In this document: in pieces, positions 1 through 11,667 of the stretch
Layout: every line of letters starts with the position of its first letter
Position numbering within the stretch: the stretch's first letter is position 1
Origin: Bremerella sp. JC817
Lineage (GTDB): Bacteria > Planctomycetota > Planctomycetia > Pirellulales > Pirellulaceae
Assembly (NCBI RefSeq): GCF_040718835.1
Contig: NZ_JBFEFG010000280.1
Span: forward strand, 558,001-622,000
DNA length: 64,000 nucleotides
Direction of reading: 5' to 3'
Made by a program: the position numbers and the translations under genes
The notes under the pieces: model-generated
What the model saw: only the letters and a program-made list of their open reading frames with translations
Told to the model about the DNA's origin: nothing
Database searches by the model: none

Positions 1-531
1 TTCGAGCTACACGACGAAAGCGAAAACCATCTGACCGACCTCGCCTCGGCTAACTACATCGGCTGCTTCGGTACGACCGAACTCGATGCCTGTGAAGGCC
101 TGGCTTCCGGTCAACGCTGCGATGGCAACGGTATGCTCGGCCACAATGCCAAGCGCCGCATGGCCGACATCACCGACGGTACCAGCCACACGATGATGGT
201 CGGCGAACGTGCGACCTCGATCAGCGGTGGTTCCGAACCATTGTTCAGCACGTGGGTCGGTTCGGTCAGTGGCGGCGAAGAAGCGATGGCTCGAATCCTC
301 GGCATCGCCGACCATGCTCCCAACAGCCAGTACGAAGAAGAGCACGACGACCACGACCATGGTGAAGAACATCACCACCTCGACGACTTCGGTAGCCGTC
401 ACCCAGCCGGAACCAACTTTGTCTTCGCGGACGGTTCGGCTCACCTGATCACCGAAACGATCGACCTGAACGTCTACCAGGCCTTGGCCACACGTTCCGG
501 TGGCGAAGTCGTTCCAGGCGACGCTTACTAA
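1..531 (+). CDS. DUF1559 (prepilin-like) protein, C-terminal part
   Basis: The reading frame is open from the first base, so the gene starts before the window; 176 residues are visible. It matches the C-terminal half of DUF1559 proteins, the large planctomycete family of type-IV-pilin-like secreted proteins. The visible markers are a GMLGHN segment, a DGTSHTMMVGER block, and near the end an SRHPAGTNFVFADGS block that ends the family fold. A His/Asp/Glu-rich stretch (about residues 110-130) is inserted before that block and could bind metal; this is inference. The function of the family is unknown. A second member begins at the other edge of the window (63203). Confidence 0.85.
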   Translation, partial: FELHDESENHLTDLASANYIGCFGTTELDACEGLASGQRCDGNGMLGHNAKRRMADITDGTSHTMMVGERATSISGGSEPLFSTWVGSVSGGEEAMARILGIADHAPNSQYEEEHDDHDHGEEHHHLDDFGSRHPAGTNFVFADGSAHLITETIDLNVYQALATRSGGEVVPGDAY

Positions 532-543
532 TCCAGCCGCGGC

Positions 544-578
544 AAAAAAGAAGCGGCCTGAGGAAACTCAGGCCGCTT
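544..578. terminator. Bidirectional terminator hairpin between convergent genes
   Basis: A perfect 12-bp stem (551-562 with 567-578) is closed by a GAAA tetraloop. An A-run at 544-549 becomes a U-tail on the minus strand. It lies between the convergent ends of the DUF1559 gene and the minus-strand gene that ends at 611, and probably serves both. The U-tail favours the minus strand. Confidence 0.75.
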
Positions 579-610
579 GCCACGGAACTTGATTCTTGGA
601 AGCGAACCGG

Positions 611-1150
611 TTAGTTCGCCACTTCCTCTTGCCGAGCGGACCGCATTTCAGCCAGATGCTTGGCGAACGCTTCGTGCACAAACTGCGGTGCTGAAACGAG
701 TACGCTCAAATTCGTAGTAAATGGGTCAGCCTGAACTTCGAACAGATCCCAACGGGGACCGACTTCCTGGCGGATCGCTTCGACCAACGTCTTTAGGTTA
801 GTCTTGAAGACACGCTGATCGGTCGTGGCGAAGCCTTCGTATGAGGACAAGTCATAGGCCTCGATCGTGCGAACATACGTGGACATTATCCGTGGTCCTT
901 CGGTCACTTCTCGATAAGCGTCGAGTTCGGAAAGCATCGCCTTTCCAAACTCATTCTCCTCACCATACTTGTCGAGCACACCCCGAGCTAGCAATTCGGC
1001 CGTGTGATAATGTCGATCCGTCAGGGCCTTGTGATACATCGACAAAGTATCCTGACTAGGCGTTGCGACCTTCGACTTATCTTCCGCGAAGCCGGTGGAA
1101 GCCAGTGCACAAAAGACACAGCCTGCTAGCAGATTCTTCAGTTTTGCCAT
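611..1150 (-). CDS. Hypothetical secreted protein
   Basis: A protein of 179 residues with a clear N-terminal signal peptide (basic MAKLKN, hydrophobic core, then an STGFAED cleavage-like site). The start at 1150 was chosen because the signal peptide begins there and AGAAGG lies 8 bases upstream; an in-frame ATG at 1180 would add ten residues. The mature part is mostly helical and charged, and the segment around residues 35-70 looks TPR-like (paired helices with A/L/Y spacing). No family was recognised. The gene is separated from its upstream neighbour by about 160 bp with no obvious signal. Confidence 0.7.
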   Translation of the reverse strand: MAKLKNLLAGCVFCALASTGFAEDKSKVATPSQDTLSMYHKALTDRHYHTAELLARGVLDKYGEENEFGKAMLSELDAYREVTEGPRIMSTYVRTIEAYDLSSYEGFATTDQRVFKTNLKTLVEAIRQEVGPRWDLFEVQADPFTTNLSVLVSAPQFVHEAFAKHLAEMRSARQEEVAN

Positions 1151-1308
1151 TCTTTCAACCTTCTGAGATACGTGCTGCAATCATGGTGAAGGGGAAAGGT
1201 AGCACCAGATTAAGAATTAGGGCAACGCGAATTTTAAAAAACCGCGATGAATCGCATGCTGGCGGCGATACCGCGTCAATCGCGCCACAATCGATCGTCA
1301 TCGAGAGC

Positions 1309-1605
1309 TTACAGGGCAAAGCCGAGTAGGTTTTCTTCTTCTTCCACAATCATGGGAGAGACCGAGACGCTGCGCAGCGGCACACCAAGTGGTCGGCCAG
1401 CGCGAAGCTCCCATAGAGGGAGAGATCCGTTGATCATGCGGCAATAGAGTGGCAACGCCCGTCGCGCGGTCCCTGAGATGTATTCGACTTCCGGACCATG
1501 ACTTCCGCGAACAAAGACCGGCACACCTTCAGTTGGCTGCTCGGCAGCTGCGGTCGTGGTTGCGAAACCAATTAATAGCAGAGCGAACCATCCACAAAAT
1601 CGCAT
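1309..1605 (-). CDS. Small hypothetical secreted protein
   Basis: A 98-residue protein. The start at 1605 gives a typical signal peptide ([14 protein letters not shown] followed by TTTAAAEQ) and has GGAG about 8 bases upstream; the longer frame to 1677 would bury the signal peptide. The rest is about 75 residues with a single Cys and no recognised domain. It lies about 80 bp downstream of another short minus-strand gene (1684-1908) and could be co-transcribed with it. It is accepted as real because of the signal peptide and ribosome binding site, but no function can be given. Confidence 0.55.
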   Translation of the reverse strand: MRFCGWFALLLIGFATTTAAAEQPTEGVPVFVRGSHGPEVEYISGTARRALPLYCRMINGSLPLWELRAGRPLGVPLRSVSVSPMIVEEEENLLGFAL

Positions 1606-1683
1606 CGCGTTCTCCAGAAACGAGAAGACCAGTCGAGCCACACAGGCACCATAGCATGGCCTCTCGTTTCGCCACAACGCGAG

Positions 1684-1908
1684 TTATTCTTCCGGGTCGG
1701 CGTACGACTTCAACTGTCCGCAATCGGGACAGCGGTACGTCGTTACCAGATAAACTCCCTGGCGGCTGAAGATCGCCGTTCCCATCCGCCTTGCGGTCGG
1801 CTCGCCGTCGTACCAGCGCGTTTGCTGCTGGATCAGTCCTGTGACATGTTCCGGCATAAAGCCTTTCGACATCGCGACATCGCAATCGTGGCAAATCACC
1901 TCTCTCAT
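1684..1908 (-). CDS. Small zinc-ribbon-like protein
   Basis: A 74-residue protein with two cysteine pairs, HDCD near the N-terminus (CxxC-like spacing with an upstream Cys) and CPDCG near the C-terminus. This pattern suggests a small zinc ribbon. Between them is a segment with [10 protein letters not shown]. Proteins of this layout resemble small zinc-ribbon DUFs such as DUF6487, but this match is from memory and uncertain. Start 1908 has GGAAAG upstream; an ATG at 1959 is also in frame. The gene is divergent from the DUF255 gene at 1987, with only 78 bp between them. Confidence 0.6.
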   Translation of the reverse strand: MREVICHDCDVAMSKGFMPEHVTGLIQQQTRWYDGEPTARRMGTAIFSRQGVYLVTTYRCPDCGQLKSYADPEE

Positions 1909-1986
1909 CGCTCGCTTTCCTGGTTCGGATCGCCTATCCTCGGGGGAAATGCTTCCCATTGGCTCCCCACCTTAAGGCCACCTCTC

Positions 1987-3867
1987 ATGAGATACTTCGC
2001 TCTTGCGGCTCCATTCTTGGCGATGATTTTCGCGCAATTCACCTTCGCCGAAGAGCCTGCCAAGGGGAATCGTCTGCGACTGGAAACGAGTGCCTATCTG
2101 CAGATGCACGCCGAGAATCCGGTCGACTGGTATCCCTGGGGAGACGAAGCGCTGGCCAAGGCCAAACAAGAGAACAAGCCGATCTTCCTGTCGATTGGTT
2201 ACGCCAGTTGCCACTGGTGCCATGTGATGGAGAAAGAAAGCTTCTCGGACCAAGAGATCGCCGAGCTGCTCAACAAGCATTTCGTTTGCATCAAAGTCGA
2301 TCGCGAAGAACGCCCCGACGTCGACGCCGTCTACATGCTGGCCACGCAGATCATGTCAGGCGGAGGTGGCTGGCCGCTGAACGTGTTTCTGACGCCGGAA
2401 GGCAAACCGTTTATCGGCACAACCTATCTGCCACCCAACGATCGTGAAGTCCCCGTTGCCGACGGTCAGGCAGTCGCCGTGCAGCCAGGCTTTTCGACGT
2501 TGCTCAAACGGGTTGAATTGGTTTGGATCGAACAGCCTGATCAACTTCGCGAAGTGGGGGACAACGTAACCCGGGCCCTGAAGCAGGTCCTCGGTCGTCC
2601 GCTCCTTCCGCCAGACCTCGCCGAGTCGGACGCGATTGTGCGGACCTTCGATCGAACGCTGGAGAAGGAATTCGATCCTCGCTTTGGTGGATTCGAGTTT
2701 GACGAAGCGAACGACAAGCTACCGAAGTTCCCGCAGCCTTCGTACCTCTATTACTTGCTGAAGCGAGCCGAGGCCGGGCATGCCACCTCGGCCAATATGC
2801 TTCGCTTGACGCTCACGCGAATGGCGGCAGGGGGAATCTACGATCAGGTCGGTGGAGGCTTCCATCGTTACAGCACCGATCGCCACTGGAAGATTCCTCA
2901 CTTCGAGAAGATGCTGTACGACAACGCTCAACTCCTTTCAATCTATGCCGCTGCTTCGGAAACGCTCGAGGAACCGCAGTTCGCCGGCACCGCACGCGGC
3001 ATCGCCGACTTCGTCCTGGCCGAGATGACCAGCCCTGAAGGTACGTTCTATAGCGCCATGGACGCCGACTCGGAAGGGGAAGAAGGCGCCTTCTATCGCT
3101 TCACTCCGCAGCAGTTGCAGCAAGATCTCTCGGCCGATCAGCTACGTTTGGCGGAACAAGCGTTTGGCATGACGGGCAAACCCAACTTCGAGCAGAAGTA
3201 CTTCGTGCCGCAGTACCATGGTGCTCCGGAAGCGGACAAGCTAATCGCTTTAAAGGAACGGCTACTCGAACTTCGCAACCAGCGCGAGAAGCCGTTTCTC
3301 GATCAGAAGGTGATCACCAGTTGGAACGGGCAGATGATCCGCGGCCTCGCCGATGCAGGTCGCATCCTCAACGAACCTCGCTACACCGCAGCCGCCGCCA
3401 AGGCAGCCGATCATTTACTGAAAACCGCCGCCAACAATGATGGCCGACTGCGACGCACGCCGGAAACAAAGGGGAATCAACCGACCGCGTATCTTGATGA
3501 CTACGCCATGCTGATCGACGGGCTACTCGCTTTGCATGAAGCCACCGAAGAACAGCGTTGGCTGGACGAAGCCGTCAAGCTGCAAGCCACCCAACAAGCC
3601 CACTACTGGGACGAAACAGGGGGCGGCTATTATTTCACGCCGGACGATCACTCGGACTTGATCGTTCGTGGCAAACTGTTCACCGATGGGGCGCTGCCGA
3701 GTGGCAACGCGATGGCGGTCAGTAACCTGAAGCAACTGGCGAAACGCGTTCCCGCCAATGCCGATGAGTACAACGCATGGGTCGAGCACACGCAGAAAGC
3801 CAGCGCTGTTCTCTTGAACGACCATCCCAACAGCACAGCCCGGATGGCAGCGGAACTGGTGCCGTAG
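1987..3867 (+). CDS. Secreted thioredoxin-fold DUF255 protein (YyaL/SSP411 family)
   Basis: A 626-residue protein. It has a signal peptide ([21 protein letters not shown]), then the DUF255 thioredoxin-like domain with its CHWCHVM active-site motif (C75 and C78), the [12 protein letters not shown] block and a [11 protein letters not shown] block. These are followed by a large helical (alpha/alpha-barrel-like) region typical of YyaL and the human spermatogenesis-associated protein 20. The start at 1987 is set by the signal peptide; the frame is open further upstream but that part overlaps the divergent gene. Family members are usually cytoplasmic, so export is a mild oddity. The enzymatic role is not established; a thiol-related or sugar-epimerase-like function has been proposed for the family from fold alone. 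Confidence 0.85.
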   Translation: MRYFALAAPFLAMIFAQFTFAEEPAKGNRLRLETSAYLQMHAENPVDWYPWGDEALAKAKQENKPIFLSIGYASCHWCHVMEKESFSDQEIAELLNKHFVCIKVDREERPDVDAVYMLATQIMSGGGGWPLNVFLTPEGKPFIGTTYLPPNDREVPVADGQAVAVQPGFSTLLKRVELVWIEQPDQLREVGDNVTRALKQVLGRPLLPPDLAESDAIVRTFDRTLEKEFDPRFGGFEFDEANDKLPKFPQPSYLYYLLKRAEAGHATSANMLRLTLTRMAAGGIYDQVGGGFHRYSTDRHWKIPHFEKMLYDNAQLLSIYAAASETLEEPQFAGTARGIADFVLAEMTSPEGTFYSAMDADSEGEEGAFYRFTPQQLQQDLSADQLRLAEQAFGMTGKPNFEQKYFVPQYHGAPEADKLIALKERLLELRNQREKPFLDQKVITSWNGQMIRGLADAGRILNEPRYTAAAAKAADHLLKTAANNDGRLRRTPETKGNQPTAYLDDYAMLIDGLLALHEATEEQRWLDEAVKLQATQQAHYWDETGGGYYFTPDDHSDLIVRGKLFTDGALPSGNAMAVSNLKQLAKRVPANADEYNAWVEHTQKASAVLLNDHPNSTARMAAELVP

Positions 3868-3881
3868 CGACCGCCAGCGAC

Positions 3882-4643
3882 TTACATCATGTTCATGAAA
3901 TAGATCAGGATCGTCGGCACCATGTAGATCAGGCCGACGAATATGCCGACCCAGTGCAGCTCGTTACGCGGTCCCTCTTTCGTCGCGTAATCCCAGATCG
4001 CCAGCCCCACCAGCACGCCAATCGCCACGATCGCATTGGCCAACGACAGGCCGCTGAGGATCGTGCTGTAGTTGTAAAGGTGGAGGATATACGAGAACAG
4101 AACCAGCACTTGTATGCACCCGGCAAGCACCACGAACACAAGCCACCACCGCCAATGCCTCCGCACCGGCAATAGAATCCCCACTCCGATCGACAACAAT
4201 ACCTCGACCATAACTTGCACCGCCAGAATCAAGAGCAGCAGCGTATTCACTCCGTCGATATCGACTTCTAAAGCTTCCCGAAACACCCGACGAATCAGCG
4301 ACGTCACCGTCTGGAGTACGAGTGCGCTACCTACCAGGCACAAAATCCAATGCCCTGGCTGAAAGTCGGTCTTCTTTCCCTGGAACCAGCGCCGAGCGAA
4401 CAAGAACAACCCAGTGCCCCCCAGCGTGAAGCTGATGAACGAGCAGCACGCCACTACGACATAGAGTGATGGGAGGTTGCTGTCGGCGAAGTCTTGCAAC
4501 CACAAGGCAGCATTGACCGCTCCGATCGTCACGCAGGCCATGATGTCGATCAGGGTGATTTTCGCCCGGTCGTCCTCTTCCCGCTTCACCGGCTGAGGCG
4601 TCGTTTCTTCCATCTGCCATTCGTCTTGCTGGTTGTCGGTCAT
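3882..4643 (-). CDS. Hypothetical multi-span membrane protein
   Basis: A 253-residue protein with a charged, Glu/Gln-rich N-terminus (about 30 residues) followed by roughly seven hydrophobic segments. The start at 4643 is preceded by AGGAAG at good spacing and is preferred over an ATG at 4667. The hydrophobic helices are separated by short loops, and a longer loop around residues 125-140 carries charged residues (RRVFREALEVDIDG). No transporter or enzyme signature was recognised. It converges on the DUF255 gene with only 14 bp between stop codons and is divergent from the peptidase gene at 4859. Confidence 0.65.
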   Translation of the reverse strand: MTDNQQDEWQMEETTPQPVKREEDDRAKITLIDIMACVTIGAVNAALWLQDFADSNLPSLYVVVACCSFISFTLGGTGLFLFARRWFQGKKTDFQPGHWILCLVGSALVLQTVTSLIRRVFREALEVDIDGVNTLLLLILAVQVMVEVLLSIGVGILLPVRRHWRWWLVFVVLAGCIQVLVLFSYILHLYNYSTILSGLSLANAIVAIGVLVGLAIWDYATKEGPRNELHWVGIFVGLIYMVPTILIYFMNMM

Positions 4644-4858
4644 CGAAACTTCCTGGGTAAGTGCCATCGGGAACCATTCGTCCCGTCCATAGCTTGCACG
4701 ATGCTATGCGCAAATTCCAGTCGTCAGTGCAAATTGTGCGTAGTCGCCGTAAAGGGTGTTTCGGGAACGCTGTTTTCTGTTGTGGTTGCTCTGAATCGAT
4801 CTATGATGAATTCAACCCCGGACGGCCCCCACCGTATCCTTCAACACGATGGTTTCCG

Positions 4859-7381
<2,523 letters not shown>

Positions 7382-7432
7382 AGTTCGACTACACTTAGCG
7401 AAGTAATTCCATATCTTTTATGGTGCTTCGCG

Positions 7433-8299
7433 ATGAACGAACCGAATCCTTTTGCATCTCCAGCGACGGTCGAGGGATCGAACTCCGGTTCCTCGACCGT
7501 TCGTGTTGGGCCTGAGCTTCTGCCGCCACCTCCGCCGGGCACATTCAATTCGCCGGCGGGGATTCTCTCGTCGGTGTTTTTGTTGGCGGCGGTGGTCTTT
7601 TCGCTCTTGGTGCTGACCCTATCGGCGGCGCTGCTGCGCGATGTCTTGATGATCCAAGCAATTGTCTTTGGCGTCTGGCTTGGCTGCGGCAACGCACCTC
7701 TCGGGCAGCGATTGCTCTTCAGCTCTGCGCTGGTCCCGTATATTTACTTCGCCGCCTACCAGACCAGAAGACTGCATCAGACCGAAGTAGACTCCTTCGC
7801 AGCAAGCGTGATGATTGCCTTCATCATGACATTGACTGCCGACTTATTCTTGTCGCTGCAAACGTCTCGCTCGCGCTACACGGTCCGTATGTCGACCGCT
7901 CACTGGCTCTTGCTTGCCATCGGCATCATCGTGGCAGGCGTTGCCTGGAGCTTGGCGGTGGAGAAGCCCTTCACGCCTGAGGTGCACTTGGCTCGAATCA
8001 TTCTTATGAGCGGCATCTGCCTGACGGTCACGCTCCCGCTTTTGTATCGCAAATATGGGCATACCTGGGGCATGTGGCCGCTGATGTTTGCTTGTGCCCT
8101 GTTCCTTTCGTCGAGCCTAAGCCTTTCGATCGGAGGCATCTCCGCGTTGACTCTCGGCCCTGGCTTCGCCCTTGTGTTTGGGGCGACGGTTTACTCGCTC
8201 GACTACTTCCTGCGCTGCCTGGGAAGCTCTTTCGTGCCGTTCCCGAATTGGAGCTCTCCTCCGATTCAGCCGCCGGAGGAAGAACCACCGCTCGCCTGA
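7433..8299 (+). CDS. Hypothetical membrane protein with NPFxSP N-terminus
   Basis: A 288-residue protein. It starts with MNEPNPFASP, the NPFxSP/NPYxSP motif that begins many unrelated planctomycete membrane proteins. A Pro-rich linker follows (residues 30-40), then about seven hydrophobic segments. The C-terminus is a Pro/Glu-rich cytoplasmic-looking tail. No transporter motif was recognised. It lies 51 bp downstream of the peptidase gene and may be co-transcribed with it. The NPFxSP N-terminus recurs in the gene at 36828-37253. Confidence 0.65.
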   Translation: MNEPNPFASPATVEGSNSGSSTVRVGPELLPPPPPGTFNSPAGILSSVFLLAAVVFSLLVLTLSAALLRDVLMIQAIVFGVWLGCGNAPLGQRLLFSSALVPYIYFAAYQTRRLHQTEVDSFAASVMIAFIMTLTADLFLSLQTSRSRYTVRMSTAHWLLLAIGIIVAGVAWSLAVEKPFTPEVHLARIILMSGICLTVTLPLLYRKYGHTWGMWPLMFACALFLSSSLSLSIGGISALTLGPGFALVFGATVYSLDYFLRCLGSSFVPFPNWSSPPIQPPEEEPPLA

Positions 8300-8510
8300 T
8301 CCGGACCTCGCAAACCGCTGCTAATGCGTATTTTTCGGATCGATGTGCACCAGAAACACCCCATTTAGCCGGAACAAAGGTTAATCTTTCGCGCCGGGTA
8401 ATTTCTGGATGAACCCTCCTTCGTTATGGAATATCCTTAAGGAAGGTAGGCATTGCCCCGCGATTCTGGGCAAGCGAACACGCAACGCATCCACAGCCCC
8501 ACATGGTGGA

Positions 8511-9251
8511 ATGAGCGATAATCCTGTCGAAGAGGAACCTCCGTCTCGACCGTCTCTGCTGACGGTCCGTCACGTCGAGCGCACCTTCACCATGGGCGAG
8601 GTGAAGGTCGAGGTGCTCAAGGACTTGTCGTTCGATGTCTACGACGGCGAAGTCCTGGCGATGGTCGGCCCTAGTGGTTCTGGCAAGTCGACCATCTTGA
8701 ACCTGATCGGCGGCCTCGATCAGCCCAACCATGGCAGCGTCCTCTTTGACGACATCGACCTGGCGAAGGTCTCGTCGCGAGCCCTGACGCGTTACCGACG
8801 GAAGCATGTCGGATTCGTCTTTCAGTTCTATAACCTCGTGCCGAACCTCACCGCGCTCGAGAACGTTCTTTCCGCAGCCGAATTGGCCGACCATCCACTC
8901 GATGCCGAAGAGATGTTGGCGAAAGTCGGTTTGAAAGATCGCATGGACCACTTTCCTTCGCAGCTTTCAGGGGGCGAACAACAACGCGTCGCGATCGCTC
9001 GGGCCGTGGTCAAGAATCCCAAACTGCTTCTATGCGACGAACCAACCGGTGCCCTCGATTTCGAAACCGGCATCAGTGCCTTGGAACTGCTGCTCGAGTT
9101 CAATCGTGACCTGGGAACGACCGTGCTGATCATCACGCACAACACGGCTTTGGCCGATGTCGCCAGTCGCGTGATCCATTTGCGCAGCGGCGAGATCGTG
9201 AAGATCGATGAGAACGCTCAGCCTCTGCCACCGTCCGAGGTGGTGTGGTGA
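8511..9251 (+). CDS. ABC transporter ATP-binding protein (LolD/MacB type)
   Basis: A 246-residue ATPase. It shows Walker A (GPSGSGKST), a Q-loop (VFQFYNLVPNLTALEN), the signature LSGGEQQRVAIARA, Walker B (LLLCDEPTGALD) and the switch histidine (IITHNT). The sequence around the Q-loop and the order of genes place it in the MacB/LolD subfamily that works with FtsX-type permeases. The start at 8511 gives a normal-length protein; a longer frame begins at 8409. It overlaps the permease gene by 7 bp, and the adaptor gene follows, so the three form one exporter operon. The substrate is unknown. Confidence 0.92.
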   Translation: MSDNPVEEEPPSRPSLLTVRHVERTFTMGEVKVEVLKDLSFDVYDGEVLAMVGPSGSGKSTILNLIGGLDQPNHGSVLFDDIDLAKVSSRALTRYRRKHVGFVFQFYNLVPNLTALENVLSAAELADHPLDAEEMLAKVGLKDRMDHFPSQLSGGEQQRVAIARAVVKNPKLLLCDEPTGALDFETGISALELLLEFNRDLGTTVLIITHNTALADVASRVIHLRSGEIVKIDENAQPLPPSEVVW

Positions 9252-11626
9252 GCATCCTGAATCGGAAGCTGCTTCGCGACCTGCTCGCTGCCCGCGGTTT
9301 GTTGATCGCGATCATCAGCATCATGATGCTCGGTTCCGCCTTGCTGATCGGCATGCAGTCGACGTTCTACAACATGCGGGCCGCGAAGGATCGCTATTAT
9401 CGCCAGTGCAAGATGGCTGACTTCTGGATCGACCTGAAGAAAGCCCCGCTGGCCGAACTCGAAGTTTTGAACTCGATCGATGGCATTCGGAACTGGCAAC
9501 CTCGCATCCAGTTTCCCGTGACCGTCGATTTAGAGGACCGCGTTCGTCCGCTGAACGGCACGGTGATCTCGATGCCGAATCAAAGGCGCGCAGTCACCAA
9601 CGATATCGTGCTGGTTCGAGGCGACTATTTCACTGACAAGGGGGAACCGGAAGTCATCGTCAACGACAAGTTCGCCGAGGCGAACCGTCTCCATCCTGGA
9701 CAGAAGCTGCATCTGCTGCTGAACAATCGCCGCGAGCAGTTCCTGATTGTGGGGACCGCGATTAGTGCCGAGTTCACGTACCTGATCGGTCCCGGCAGCC
9801 TGACGCCCGACCCAGAGAACTTCGGCGTCTTCTATTTGCCGCAGAAGCAGATGGAAGAGCTGTTCGACTTTGAAGGAGCCGCAAACCAGGTTGTCGGCCA
9901 TTTCACTCCGCAAATCGGCAGGCAGGCCGACGAAGCGATGGAACTCGCCAAGCGGCGACTTGAATCGTCTGGCTTCATGAGTTCGACGCTGCTGAAAGAC
10001 TTTACCTCGAACTACTTCGTCAGCAACGAAATCAACCAGCTCAGCAGCATGTCGGCATTCATGCCTACAATGTTCCTGATTGTGGCGGCGTTGATTTTGA
10101 ACGTGCTGATGACACGACTTGCCAAACAGCAGCGAACCACCGTCGGAACGCTGAAGGCACTGGGCTACAGCGACGCGACCATCTTTCTCCATTTCCTGCA
10201 GTTCGGAGCGGCGGTCGGGCTGATCGCCGGGCTGCTGGCGAGTTTGCTGGGAACGTTGGTCACGATGGGGATGCTGGCCCAATATCAAAACTTCTTTCAG
10301 TTCCCTGACCTGCGAAACGATTTCTATCCGCAGACCCATCTGATCGGCTGGAGCGTGAGCGTGATCTGCGCGATGCTTGGCAGCGTACATGGTGCTCGGC
10401 AAATGCTGCTGTTGCGGCCGTCGGAAGCGATGCGACCCGAGCCGCCTGCGAAAGGTGGTCGCATTCTGCTCGAGCGGTTCACGCTCTTCTGGAATCACCT
10501 TTCGCCGGGCTGGCGTGTGACGCTGCGGTCGATGGTCCGGCATCGAACGCGTTCGGCAATTGCTTTGTTCGCGGGAACGGTCGGGGCAGGGATCCTGGTC
10601 AGCGGTTTGATGATGATGGAAGCCACCGAGTATTTCATCCGCGACGAATTCGAACGTCGCAATCGCAGCGACATCGATCTGACCTTCAAAGATGCCTTGG
10701 ATCGGCAGGCCTGGTACGACCTCTCGCACCTGCATGGCGTCGATCGCGCGGAACCGTTGTTCAACGTCGCTTGCGACTTTGTGCATGGTCCGTACCAGCG
10801 TCAGGGGGCGATTCAGGGAATCTTGCGCGATGCTCAATTGACCGTGCCGACCGATCAAAACGATCGTAGGATATTGATCCCGAGCGTCGGCCTGGTGATG
10901 GAAAGACGACTGGCCGAACATTTGCATTTGAAGGTGGGCGACCTGGTCGAAGTGAACCCAAAGGCAGGGCGTCGCGATCCTCTTTCGATCCCACTGACCG
11001 CCGTCAGTGATAGCCAGTTTGGCTTGAATGTGTACGCGGATCTCGAGTACCTCTGCCGTCTGCGTGGCGAGTCGTTCGCGATGAGTGGTGCCCAGTTGAA
11101 GATCAATCCAGCCGAGAGCGTTCAGCACGAACTGTATCGTTCGCTCAAGCAGATGCCGGCGATGGAAGCCATCAACTCGCGATTGGAATTGATCAAGAAC
11201 ATGCGCGAGACGATCGTGCAGAATCAAAACGTGGCGATCAGCATGATCGTCCTGTTTGCCGGAACGATCTTCTTCGGCAACGTGCTGAACGCCTCGCTGG
11301 TGAACCTATCCGAACGCCAGCGCGAAGTCGCCACGATGGGAGCGATGGGTTACACCCGTTGGGAGATCGGGCTGCTGTTTCTGCGAGAAAGCCTGGTTTT
11401 GAACTTAATCGGAGCCCTGTTTGGGTTGCCGCTTGGATATGTGTTGATTGGTTTGATGACGCAGATGATCGATCAAGATCTGGTGCGTTTTCCAATCGTG
11501 ATGGCTCATTGGATTTGGATCAGTGCGTTGATCACGGCGTTGGCCTTCACACTGCTGGCCCATGGAGTCGTTCAATGGCGGATCCAGGGCATGAATTGGC
11601 TTGAGTCGTTGAAAGTTCGCGAGTGA
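9245..11626 (+). CDS. ABC transporter permease with two FtsX domains
   Basis: A 793-residue membrane protein with a GTG start overlapping the ATPase gene (a second GTG follows at 9248). It contains an N-terminal membrane helix (about residues 18-38), a MacB-like periplasmic domain, and a first FtsX domain (about 270-400, with the typical QQRTTVGTLKALGYS coupling segment). The same unit is then repeated: helix near 440, periplasmic region, and a second FtsX domain about 665-790 with RQREVATMGAMGYT. This double layout matches COG0577/COG3127-type permeases that act without a second subunit. With the ATPase and the HlyD-type adaptor it probably exports a lipid, peptide or small molecule from the inner membrane or periplasm. 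Confidence 0.9.
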   Translation: MVSILNRKLLRDLLAARGLLIAIISIMMLGSALLIGMQSTFYNMRAAKDRYYRQCKMADFWIDLKKAPLAELEVLNSIDGIRNWQPRIQFPVTVDLEDRVRPLNGTVISMPNQRRAVTNDIVLVRGDYFTDKGEPEVIVNDKFAEANRLHPGQKLHLLLNNRREQFLIVGTAISAEFTYLIGPGSLTPDPENFGVFYLPQKQMEELFDFEGAANQVVGHFTPQIGRQADEAMELAKRRLESSGFMSSTLLKDFTSNYFVSNEINQLSSMSAFMPTMFLIVAALILNVLMTRLAKQQRTTVGTLKALGYSDATIFLHFLQFGAAVGLIAGLLASLLGTLVTMGMLAQYQNFFQFPDLRNDFYPQTHLIGWSVSVICAMLGSVHGARQMLLLRPSEAMRPEPPAKGGRILLERFTLFWNHLSPGWRVTLRSMVRHRTRSAIALFAGTVGAGILVSGLMMMEATEYFIRDEFERRNRSDIDLTFKDALDRQAWYDLSHLHGVDRAEPLFNVACDFVHGPYQRQGAIQGILRDAQLTVPTDQNDRRILIPSVGLVMERRLAEHLHLKVGDLVEVNPKAGRRDPLSIPLTAVSDSQFGLNVYADLEYLCRLRGESFAMSGAQLKINPAESVQHELYRSLKQMPAMEAINSRLELIKNMRETIVQNQNVAISMIVLFAGTIFFGNVLNASLVNLSERQREVATMGAMGYTRWEIGLLFLRESLVLNLIGALFGLPLGYVLIGLMTQMIDQDLVRFPIVMAHWIWISALITALAFTLLAHGVVQWRIQGMNWLESLKVRE

Positions 11627-11667
11627 GTGCCTTCCTCCGGCACGTTTTCGCAAAGAGAGAAGAGACC

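Noticed and set aside
9530..11227. A 565-residue open frame antisense to the ABC permease
   Set aside because: It lacks signal peptide, motifs and start signals. It follows the codon bias of the permease on the other strand, whose domains are clear.
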